The notes beneath the pieces were generated by a model. That model saw only the letters and a list, made by a program, of their open reading frames with translations. It did not search any database and was not told where the DNA came from. This document shows positions 54,314 through 64,000 of a stretch of 64,000 bases of DNA, piece by piece. Source of the stretch: Rhizobium sp. SSA_523. Lineage in GTDB: Bacteria > Pseudomonadota > Alphaproteobacteria > Rhizobiales > Rhizobiaceae. The DNA lies in contig NZ_CP129381.1 in the NCBI RefSeq assembly GCF_030435705.1, forward strand, positions 744,001-808,000. The letters are read 5' to 3'. The stretch's first letter is position 1, and each line of letters begins with the position of its first letter. The position numbers and the translations under genes are program-made.

Positions 54314-55495
54314 TCATGGAGTCGGAATTTTTTCGCCACTGTGGGCTTCTTCAATGAGCCGGCCGATCAGCCGCGCAGTGTCCTGCGCACCGGAAAGCCC
54401 AATGCCTGGAGGCTTGGACCTGCGGCTTTGACCGGCCAGGGAGACGGCCCGAGCCAGCTTAGAGCCGCTCAGTTCCTCTTCGCGGACCACCTGGGCAAGC
54501 CCCATGGCCTCGAGTTTCTGCGCGCGCACGGTCTGCTCCGTTTCGCCGCCGGAGGCGAACGGCACCAGGACAGAGAGGACGCCGGTGCGCAAGACGTCGC
54601 AGACCGTGTTGTAGCCGGCCTGCGATATGGAGATGCTGGCATTTGCCAGAAGGCCCGGGAAATCCGGCCGAAACCGCACCAGTGTGACATGCGCCGGCGT
54701 CTGGCGGGACAAGCGATCGAATTCCTCTGCCGGCAGATTGGGGCCGGTGATCAGGCACCAGCTGCGTGCGTCATCAAGCAAGGCCTGCGCCTCGATAGCG
54801 GCGCCGATCAGCTGCGCCCCCACGGCGCCACCCCCCGCCGAGACGACGATATCGAACCGGTCTGCCGCCGGGACCGGCGGCTCCGGCGCGACCAGGCCTG
54901 TATAGTGGACCTTGCCGGTGATGCGCGCAGCAAGCGGAAACGTGTCTTCCAGCCGCACGAAAGCCGGATCGCCATGCACCAGGACGCCGTCGAAATCATC
55001 TTCCACGAGTTGCGCCGTCTCCTCGTCGCGTCCCGGCTTGCGGTTCTCTTGCAGAATATCGCGCACGGAACTGAAGAGGAGCGGTCGGGGCCTTGCGGTC
55101 CTGATCGCCTCCAGAAGCGGCAGCAGTTCGAACCGCATCTGCCGGCGACCAAAGGGAAAGGCCTCGATCAGCACGGCATCCGGCTTGATCTCGTGAAAGG
55201 CCGAGAGCAGCGCGTCGACGCGCCTGGCCTTGTAAGTGTCGTCCACCGGTGAACCCTGCGCATCGGCGAGACCTGAAAACGCGCTGTTGGAGGCAAGGAT
55301 GGCCGGCAGTTCCACATGCCGCACCGTCTTGTCGGGAAAACCCTCGATCCGGTTGCCGCCCGTGACCATGGTCACGTCCAGGCCACTCTGCTGCATCGCG
55401 ACCGCAATCCGGCTGGCGCGGACCAGATGCCCGATGCCCAAGAGGTGCTGGACATAGAAGAAAACGCGCCGCCTCATCTGCCCGGTGTCATTCAT
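54314..55495 (-). CDS. MurG-like/GT28-type glycosyltransferase
   Basis: A 393-residue GT-B enzyme. The N-terminus FYVQHLLGIGHLVRASRIA has a GHL nucleotide-sugar transferase motif, and the C-terminal donor domain has ISISQAGYNTVCDVL and GGETEQTVRAQ. ATG 55495 overlaps the stop of the preceding gene. It is the third gene of a glycosyltransferase operon and related to the first. Acceptor and donor are unknown. Confidence 0.84.
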   Translation of the reverse strand: MNDTGQMRRRVFFYVQHLLGIGHLVRASRIAVAMQQSGLDVTMVTGGNRIEGFPDKTVRHVELPAILASNSAFSGLADAQGSPVDDTYKARRVDALLSAFHEIKPDAVLIEAFPFGRRQMRFELLPLLEAIRTARPRPLLFSSVRDILQENRKPGRDEETAQLVEDDFDGVLVHGDPAFVRLEDTFPLAARITGKVHYTGLVAPEPPVPAADRFDIVVSAGGGAVGAQLIGAAIEAQALLDDARSWCLITGPNLPAEEFDRLSRQTPAHVTLVRFRPDFPGLLANASISISQAGYNTVCDVLRTGVLSVLVPFASGGETEQTVRAQKLEAMGLAQVVREEELSGSKLARAVSLAGQSRRSKPPGIGLSGAQDTARLIGRLIEEAHSGEKIPTP

Positions 55496-56757
55496 GACGG
55501 CGTATTGCTCCCCTGGTCGATCGCCCAGCTTTCCTGAAACAGCCGGTCGAGATCCTGGATACTGTTGCGGTGGTCGAAATCCCGACGCACCTTTTCCTCG
55601 GCCCGCGCGCCAAGCGCAAGACGCAGGGCGGGATCGCCGATCATCCGCTGAAGCGCTCTGGCCAGGGCCGCCGGATCGTCCGGTTCGACCAGTAGACTGT
55701 TCTCCTGGTCTTTGAACAGCTCGACTATGCCGGACACGGCCGTGGAGACCACCGGCAGGGCCTGGCTCGCGGCCTCGACCATCACATTCGGCAAGCCGTC
55801 GCGGTCGCCATCTTCGGTGATGCGGCAGGCAAGGGCAAAGAGATCGCTGTCGCGATAGTGTTGCAGAACATCCTTCTGGTCCAGGGCGCCTTTCCATTCG
55901 ATGCGCGGCGATAGTTTCAGTTCATCCGCCAGCTGCTTCAGCCGAGCCAGCTCATCGCCGCCGCCAATATGGGTGAAGCGCCAGTTGATCTCCGATGGCA
56001 GCCGGCTCAGAGCCTGCAGCAGCACATCATAGCCCTTTTTCCGGACCGCCCGACCGACGCTGACAATGCGAACCGGATCCTGCGGATCCCGGCCGTCCCT
56101 GGCCGGCCGTCCGTCTCGCATGGGCGGAAAACGATCAAGGTCGAGACCGTGGTAACTCAGATGCACATGGCCGCGGCCATCGGCCAGGCGCGTGAGCTGC
56201 TCATATCCGACCCGGGTGCAGGTCACCGCCCAGGCGGCCTCCTGCAGCTTCTCCCGCAGGTCCCAATCCTCAGACGTCCAGATATCCTTGGCATGGGCGG
56301 AGACAGTCCATGGCATTTCGCCGATCAGCGCGGCATAGCGGGCGACGGAAGCCGGCGTGTGGATGAAATGCACGTGAAGCCATTCCGCATCGTTCGGCCA
56401 CTCGGCCACCAAGACGGCGGCCTGGCCGAACCTGCGGATGCGGTTTCGCGAGACATCTCTCCGGAAATCGCTCCAGAAGGCCCGCAGCGCAGTCTTCAGA
56501 CCTTTCCGTCTTGCCACGGCAAGAAGCGCTTTCAGCACCCGCACCGGTTCTTCATGAAGATATTCCGGCAGGTACCAGACCGGCGCCTGGATTTCGTCAT
56601 GCACCGGGTGGCGCTTCTTGTCGGTCGGACGCCGCATTGCGACGAGTTCCAGGCGGAAGCCGGCCCGTTCCAGTCCCAGAAGCTCCTGGGCGATGAAGGT
56701 TTCCGAAAGACGCGGATAGCCTTTCAGCAACACGACGATCTTGCGCATGCGCGGCAT
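55492..56757 (-). CDS. GT4-type glycosyltransferase
   Basis: A 421-residue GT-B glycosyltransferase. KGYPRLSETFIAQELLGLE is the usual start of GT4 exopolysaccharide enzymes; VSVGRAVRKKGYDVLLQAL and EDGDRDGLPNVMVEAASQALP include the donor-binding E-x7-E region. It starts five bases after the stop of the first glycosyltransferase and overlaps the third. It probably takes part in a surface or secreted glycan. Confidence 0.87.
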   Translation of the reverse strand: MPRMRKIVVLLKGYPRLSETFIAQELLGLERAGFRLELVAMRRPTDKKRHPVHDEIQAPVWYLPEYLHEEPVRVLKALLAVARRKGLKTALRAFWSDFRRDVSRNRIRRFGQAAVLVAEWPNDAEWLHVHFIHTPASVARYAALIGEMPWTVSAHAKDIWTSEDWDLREKLQEAAWAVTCTRVGYEQLTRLADGRGHVHLSYHGLDLDRFPPMRDGRPARDGRDPQDPVRIVSVGRAVRKKGYDVLLQALSRLPSEINWRFTHIGGGDELARLKQLADELKLSPRIEWKGALDQKDVLQHYRDSDLFALACRITEDGDRDGLPNVMVEAASQALPVVSTAVSGIVELFKDQENSLLVEPDDPAALARALQRMIGDPALRLALGARAEEKVRRDFDHRNSIQDLDRLFQESWAIDQGSNTPS

Positions 56758-56762
56758 GGCCC

Positions 56763-57971
56763 TCAGCCTTGCGCGAGGGAAAGATGCGGGTTTCCCTTTT
56801 CCCGAAGCCATCCTTCGACGACTTTCGAAATGGTCGGGAGACCCTCCATCTGCAGGCCCGGCGCCGTGACCGAGGGCGGCTGGCGCTTCAAAAGGTCCTT
56901 GATGGCGGAGGCGAAGCGCAGGTTGTCGGCTGAATCATCGGCCGAAAGCATGCTCACCAGGCCGAGCTCTTCCGCCCGGGTCGCCCGGATGAGCTGCTCT
57001 TCCCGCGGCTGCGTGCGCGGAACGATCAGTGCCGGTTTGTCGAAAGAGAGAATCTCGCAATAGGTATTGTATCCGCCCATCGCGATCACGGCCCTGGCGC
57101 CGGCGATGCGATCTTCCATCCGGTTGTCGAATTCAAGAATTTCCAGATGAGGATGGCCCTGGCACGCTTCGCGGAAGTGGTTTCGCTGCTCTGCCGACAT
57201 ATAGGGGCCGAGCACGATCACCGCCTTCTGCGTCAGGCTCGGATCCGCCGCATAGGCGCCGATCACATCGCGCACGAGATCGGCCCCGTCCCCGCCACCG
57301 CCGGTGGTGACGAGAATGTAATCATCCGGCGTCACCCCGGCCGGCAGGGCTTCCGCATAGGATTTGCGCTGCAGGAAGCCGACGAACCGCATCTTGTTGC
57401 GCACCGAAACCGGCACGTCGATTCCCGTCAGCGGATCGTAGAAATCCGGCGGGCCGTAAACCCAGACATCGTCGTAGAGGTTGCCGATCTTGTTCAGGAC
57501 GCCGTGGCGTTTCCATTCCGCTTCCAGAAGATGCGGGGCATCCATGACATCGCGCAGTCCGAGAACAAGCGTCGTGCCGCGTGTCTTCAGATAGGCGAGC
57601 GTGTCTTCCACCTCGCCGCGCAAGCCGAGCGGTTCCTTGTCGATGATGAAGATGTCCGGCTCGAAACTCTCGGCCGTGTGGCGGATGATCGACTGTCGCA
57701 TCTTCAGCGTTTCCTGAAGATCGATATGCCGGTCCATCGAGGTATACTCGCCATTGCGCAGCTTGATCACGCTGGGGATCTTCACGAAGTCGACGCGTGC
57801 GCGATAATCGAAGGCGCCGGCAATGGTGGCCCCGGAAATGATCAGCACATTCAGCCCGCGGAAATCTTCGACGAGCGAATGGGCAATGGTCCGGCAGCGC
57901 CGCAAATGGCCCAGGCCGAACGTGTCATGGCTATACATGAGAACACGGGCATTCCCTAGACGTCTCGGCAT
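56763..57971 (-). CDS. MurG-like glycosyltransferase (first gene of the trio)
   Basis: A 402-residue GT-B protein with MYSHDTFGLGHLRRCRTIA at the N-terminus and IAMGGYNTYCEILSF in the donor domain. It is related to the third gene of the operon, so the pair reflects duplication. AAGGAGA precedes ATG 57971. The frame extends 84 bases upstream but without a ribosome site. No polymerase or exporter genes are adjacent to place the glycan. Confidence 0.83.
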   Translation of the reverse strand: MPRRLGNARVLMYSHDTFGLGHLRRCRTIAHSLVEDFRGLNVLIISGATIAGAFDYRARVDFVKIPSVIKLRNGEYTSMDRHIDLQETLKMRQSIIRHTAESFEPDIFIIDKEPLGLRGEVEDTLAYLKTRGTTLVLGLRDVMDAPHLLEAEWKRHGVLNKIGNLYDDVWVYGPPDFYDPLTGIDVPVSVRNKMRFVGFLQRKSYAEALPAGVTPDDYILVTTGGGGDGADLVRDVIGAYAADPSLTQKAVIVLGPYMSAEQRNHFREACQGHPHLEILEFDNRMEDRIAGARAVIAMGGYNTYCEILSFDKPALIVPRTQPREEQLIRATRAEELGLVSMLSADDSADNLRFASAIKDLLKRQPPSVTAPGLQMEGLPTISKVVEGWLREKGNPHLSLAQG

Positions 57972-58032
57972 ACTCTGTCTTCTCCTTAGAATTCCAAGTG
58001 CCGGACACGCCTCCTCGCGCGTTCCGATGCTG

Positions 58033-59205
58033 TCATTTATACGGATCTGCGGCATCTCTAAGTCCGTCGCCCAGGAAATTAAAGGCGAGGATCACGAAAA
58101 TGACCGGGACAACCGGAAACAGAAGCCAGGGATACAAGGCAAGGACGCTGACCGAGCGGGCCTCGGTCAAGAGGACACCCCAGCTCGTGATCGGCGGCCG
58201 CAGGCCGAGACCGAGGAAGCTCAGCGTCGTCTCGCCGAGGATCATTCCCGGTATGGTCAGGGTGGCGCTGGCGATCAGATGCGACATGAAGCCCGGCACC
58301 AGATGCCGCCCGATGATCCGCGGCGTTTTCGCCCCCATCAGCTGCGCGGCAAGCACATAATCCTCCTCCCGCAGGGCGAGGAGCTTGGATCGCACGGCGC
58401 GCGCAAGCCCTGTCCAGTCCAACAGGCCGAGGATGAAGGTTATGCCGAGATAGACCAGCAGGGGCGACCAGTCGACGGGCATGATGGCGGCAAGCGCAAG
58501 CCACAACGGAATGGTGGGAATGGACTGTAGGACCTCGATAATGCGCTGCACGACGAGGTCGAACCAGCCGCCCCAATAGCCCGCAAGCCCACCGATCACG
58601 ATTCCGAGAACGAAGCTGGTCATGACGCCGAGCAGGCCGATGGTGAGCGAAATCCGGGCGCCATAGAGGATGCGGGAGAAGATGTCGCGGCCAAGCCGGT
58701 CCGTTCCCATCAGGAAGAGTTGCCCCCCTTCCGCCGGACAGACAAAATGAAAATTCGCGTCGACCAGGCCCCAGAAGCGGTAAGGCTCGCCGGCGCAGAA
58801 GAAGCGCAGGCGCTGCACATCCGTCTTGTTGTCGGAATAGACCCGGCGCAGCGTCTGCATATCCAGTGTCATCGTCTGCCCGTAGACGAAGGGTCCGACC
58901 AGCTCGCCTTCATGAAACAGACGAACCTGCTGCGGCGGCGCAAAGATGAAATCCATGTTGCGGCTATGCACCTTGTAGGGCGCCAGCATCTCCACCACGG
59001 TGATCATCAGATAGCCGATCAGAAGCACGATCCCGGAGATCAGCGCCAGGCGATGGCGTTTGAACCGCCACCACATCAGCTTCAGCTGTGAGGCCTGATC
59101 GGCAATGGTGCCGGATGTCGCCATATCCTCGGCATAGGGATCGAAATCCGTCTGGCGCACATAATGCGGAAGTGTGTCGGATTGAGTGGGCGAAGAGGTC
59201 GTCAC
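58033..59205 (-). CDS. Peptide-type ABC transporter permease (DppC/YejE type, with large insert)
   Basis: A 390-residue permease, longer than the 280-300 typical. After the first membrane segment (about residues 55-75) it has a periplasmic insert of about 90 residues before FLMGTDRLGRDIFSRIL. ETTLSFLGLGLRPPITSWG is the conserved C-terminal motif. The GTG start overlaps the preceding permease stop and follows GAGGAAGC. It is the last gene of the operon. Confidence 0.9.
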   Translation of the reverse strand: MTTSSPTQSDTLPHYVRQTDFDPYAEDMATSGTIADQASQLKLMWWRFKRHRLALISGIVLLIGYLMITVVEMLAPYKVHSRNMDFIFAPPQQVRLFHEGELVGPFVYGQTMTLDMQTLRRVYSDNKTDVQRLRFFCAGEPYRFWGLVDANFHFVCPAEGGQLFLMGTDRLGRDIFSRILYGARISLTIGLLGVMTSFVLGIVIGGLAGYWGGWFDLVVQRIIEVLQSIPTIPLWLALAAIMPVDWSPLLVYLGITFILGLLDWTGLARAVRSKLLALREEDYVLAAQLMGAKTPRIIGRHLVPGFMSHLIASATLTIPGMILGETTLSFLGLGLRPPITSWGVLLTEARSVSVLALYPWLLFPVVPVIFVILAFNFLGDGLRDAADPYK

Positions 59206-60209
59206 TTGGTGCTTCCTCCCCGCAGACGGATGCGCGGATCGAGCAGCGCCAAGGCAATATCGGAGACCAGGACGCCCAGCACAGTCAGGAAGGCGAGGAA
59301 CATCAGGAAAGACCCGGCCAGATACATGTCCTGGCTCTGGAGTGCGCGGATGAGCATGGGACCCGTTGTCTCGAGCGACAGGACGACGGCCGTGATTTCG
59401 GCGCCGGAAATGACCGCCGGCAGGATGGAGCCGATATCGGAGATGAAGAAATTGAGCGACATGCGCAGCGGATATTTGACCAGCACGCGGAAGGGATGAA
59501 GGCCCTTCGCCTTGGCCGTCATCACATATTGCTTGTGCAATTCATCGAGGAGGTTGGCGCGCACCCGCCGCACCATGCCCGCGGTGCCGGCCGTGCCGAT
59601 GATGATCACCGGGATCCACAAATGCTCCAGGATCGACCGGAACTTCTCCCAGCTCATCGGAGCATTGAGATATTGCTGATCCATCAGATGGCCGATCGAT
59701 GTGCCGAACCAGATATTGGCAAAATACATCAGCACGAGGGCCAGCACGAAATTCGGCACAGCCAGGCCAATAAGCCCGAGCAGGGTCAAGCCGTAATCGC
59801 CCCAGCTATATTGATGGGTGGCGGAATAGATGCCGATCGGAAAGGCGATCAGCCAGGTCAGGATGATGGTGACCGTGGAGACCAGGATCGTCAGCCACAG
59901 GCGGTCGCCCACGACATCGGCGACAGGTAGCCGATATTCGAAGGAGTAACCGAAATCGCCGACAAACATGCCCCCCACCCAGTTCAGGTAGCGGATGGGC
60001 ATAGGCTGGTCGAAACCATATTGCGCCCGCAACTGCTCGATCTGTTCCATATCGGCCTTTTCGCCGATCGCCTTCAATTCCTCCACATAGCTTTCGAAGT
60101 AGTCGCCCGGCGGCAGCTCGATGATGGTGAAGACCAGCATGGAGATCAGGATCAGCGTCGGGATCATCACAAGGATGCGCCAGAGAATGTAACGGATGAA
60201 CTCACGCAT
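59202..60209 (-). CDS. Peptide-type ABC transporter permease (DppB/YejB type)
   Basis: A 335-residue permease beginning MREFIRYILWRILVMIPTLI. LPPGDYFESYVEEL and the loop YVMTAKAKGLHPFRVLVKY are family features. ATG 60209 overlaps the binding-protein gene end by eight bases and gives a normal N-terminal membrane segment. Confidence 0.9.
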   Translation of the reverse strand: MREFIRYILWRILVMIPTLILISMLVFTIIELPPGDYFESYVEELKAIGEKADMEQIEQLRAQYGFDQPMPIRYLNWVGGMFVGDFGYSFEYRLPVADVVGDRLWLTILVSTVTIILTWLIAFPIGIYSATHQYSWGDYGLTLLGLIGLAVPNFVLALVLMYFANIWFGTSIGHLMDQQYLNAPMSWEKFRSILEHLWIPVIIIGTAGTAGMVRRVRANLLDELHKQYVMTAKAKGLHPFRVLVKYPLRMSLNFFISDIGSILPAVISGAEITAVVLSLETTGPMLIRALQSQDMYLAGSFLMFLAFLTVLGVLVSDIALALLDPRIRLRGGSTK

Positions 60210-62099
60210 CGCGGTCGTACCAGAATGTATCCGGCATGTAGACGCCGAGATAGGAGAGTGGATCATAACCGTAAAGCCCCTCCGCCGGCACGTTGCGAAG
60301 GCTTCGCGCGTGGACGATCGGCTGCAGGGTGGCATTGACGGTCCCGATGGTGAAGACCTGGTCGGTGAATGTGTGCAGCATGCGCTGCCAAATCTGCTCG
60401 CGCTCCGCAACATCCTGCGCATTCTGCCATTGCGTCAGAAGATCCAGCAGATGCTGAGCCTCCGGCAGGTCCGGTGCGCGTCCATCACTGCCGCCCGAGA
60501 GGCTGTGAAGACCCCATAGCGGCCATTGCTGCTGGCCGTCAGTGGTCGGCGCCAGCTCCTTCGGCGACATATCCGCCGTCGCGATGCCATTGTCGATCCC
60601 CTGCCCGACCGTCATGATCGTGTCGCCACCCTTGAGCCTCCGGCGCAAGAGTTCGCGCTGGGATACACGAACGAAGATCCGGATGCCGATCTCGGCCCAG
60701 TAATCACGCACCAGTTCGAGAACGTCGCCCTCGACGCTGTTCTCGCCTGCCGACTCCACCGTAATATGCGCCGGACGGCCATCGGCCAGAAGGCGGGTGC
60801 CGTGAATGTTGCGTTCCGACAATCCCGCTTCGTCGAGAAGCCGGTTCGCCGCCTCCGGATCAAAAGACGCCCAGGCGGTACGATAGGCCTCGTTGAACAG
60901 CGGACTAGCCGGCAAGACAGTATTGGCGCTCTCGCTGGCCAGCCCGAAGAAGACGGCCTTGTTGATTTCCCGGCGATTGATGGCGAGCGACAGGGCGCGG
61001 CGCACCCGCACATCCCGCCAGAGGGCGCGCCAGACATCATCCTTGCAGTTGAGGTTCGGGAACAGGCAGACCCGCGAACCCTGGATGCGCTTCCACAGAT
61101 CCACCTTCAGCGGGTAGCGCTGCTCGGCGCTCTTGAGGAAGGTATAATCGGAAAAGTCGAGATTGGTGAATTGCAGGTCGCTTTCGCCGGTTCCGGTCTT
61201 GGCGGCGATCAGGTCCGACGAACTGACATCGAGCAGGACGCGGTCGACATAGGGCAATTGCTGGCCGGCTTCATCCACCCGGTGGTAATAGGGATTGCGC
61301 TCGAAGACGAAGCGCCCCGAGGGAGGAGCGGTCCGATTGCACCAGGCATCCAGCGTCGGCAGGTCCGGATTTTCCGGCCGCACCGTGCGCGACATGCGCT
61401 GGAAGAGGGCCACCCAATCCTTCACATGCTCCTTTTCGACAAGCTCCTTCAGCCGTTCCTTCGTCTGATATTTGCTGTGAAACTGCCGGAGATAGGCGGA
61501 TGGCATCATCAGCCTCAGCGGCGAGGCCGAGGCGATATCGGTCAGGAAATCCGGGTTAGGCTCATCCCAGCTGTAGCGGATCGTCAGCGGATCCAGAACC
61601 TCGAAACGCGGCTCGTGGCCATTGACCTTCAGACTGGCCGGCATGCCCCCGCGATAGAGTTCGGCATCGAGGAACATGTCCTCCCAGACGAAACGGAAAT
61701 CCTCGGCGGTAAACGGAGAGCCGTCGGACCACCGATGCCCCTCGCGCAGGCGGAAGGTGAAGATGCGCTCCTCTTCGATCTCGAAACCGGCGACGAGATC
61801 CGCTTCCAGTTCCAGCCTTTCGTTATAGCCGACCAGCCGCGCATAGGAGATGACGGGCATATAGCGGATATCCCGCTGGCCACCGATCAGAATGCGCAGT
61901 GATCCGCCATAGCGGCCGGTCGATCGGCCGCTGGCTGAGAGGTTGACGAGCCGGGGATTGCGGGGCAGTCGTTCCGCGACCGGCGGCAGAGGCGTGCCAT
62001 TGCCGGTCTCGCTGACAAAGCCGGAATCGCGATAGGCTGCAAGAAGTTTTCCCGGCACCAGCGTGCCGGCCAGAAGCGCCAAAGCCTGTCGCCGCGAAA

Positions 62100-62103
<4 letters not shown>
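60202..62103 (-). CDS. Large peptide-type ABC transporter binding protein
   Basis: A 633-residue SBP family 5 protein, about 100 residues longer than DppA and closer to YejA in size. The N-terminus MISRRQALALLAGTLVPG has a twin-Arg that may direct Tat export. GHRWSDGSPFTAEDFRFVWED is the family motif. It lies between the ATPase and permease genes with overlaps on both sides. The ligand may be a peptide, an oligosaccharide or another large solute. Confidence 0.87.
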
Positions 62104-63983
<1,880 letters not shown>

Positions 63984-64000
63984 TAACAGATTTTCCCGAA

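Overview
This 64 kb window is GC-rich, densely coding DNA from an alphaproteobacterium, most likely of the Rhizobium/Agrobacterium group. The reasons are the large number of ABC and TRAP uptake systems, an XRE regulator of a type common in rhizobia, a TGA-N9-TCA iron-responsive (RirA-type) box, many GTG/TTG starts and tight ATGA/GTGA overlaps. No insertion sequence, prophage, CRISPR array, tRNA or rRNA was seen. It reads as ordinary chromosome or chromid, rich in catabolic and transport operons.

Layout. 1-1772: the 5' part of an AMP-forming acyl-CoA ligase (minus strand, running off the left edge). 1967-8058: hybrid histidine kinase, OmpR-type regulator, TAXI-type TRAP binding protein and fused TRAP permease. 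8115-13925: a ugpBAEQC glycerophosphodiester uptake operon behind Pho-box-like repeats, ending in an RpiR-type regulator. 13936-15201: a PAS/GGDEF protein. 15447-31976: a peptidoglycan-recycling island made of a HAD phosphatase and sugar ABC transporter, a MurR-like RpiR/SIS repressor, a MurA paralogue, an N-acetylglucosamine kinase-like protein, MurQ, an oligopeptide ABC transporter, a beta-lactamase-fold serine hydrolase and AnmK. Three GGAATW-N3-WATTCC palindromes lie in front of its transcription units and probably define one regulon.

32010-33733: GNAT, MgtC-like and XRE genes. 33848-38424: the most novel locus. A SARP-like regulator with TPRs is followed by a 72-residue ORF with no recognisable family, a YcaO protein, a TfuA protein, another small ORF and a strong rho-independent terminator. 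This looks like an undescribed YcaO/TfuA peptide- or protein-modification system, probably thioamide-forming. The 72-residue ORF is the best precursor candidate. 38642-44368: an ion channel with a zinc ribbon, PntA/PntB transhydrogenase and a vanillin-dehydrogenase-like ALDH.

44665-49742: an iron-type FecBCD ABC transporter with two paralogous binding proteins, divergent from a methyltransferase across an IRO box. 49748-52749: an Lrp-type regulator, alanine racemase and D-amino acid dehydrogenase (dad locus). 52750-54204: a second PAS/GGDEF protein. 54314-57971: a three-gene glycosyltransferase operon. 58033-63983: a second peptide-type ABC operon. The window ends 17 bases upstream of that operon's first gene.

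Start codons were chosen by Shine-Dalgarno spacing and gene overlap, so several differ from the longest open frame. Functions are read from motifs and context only; no database search was run.
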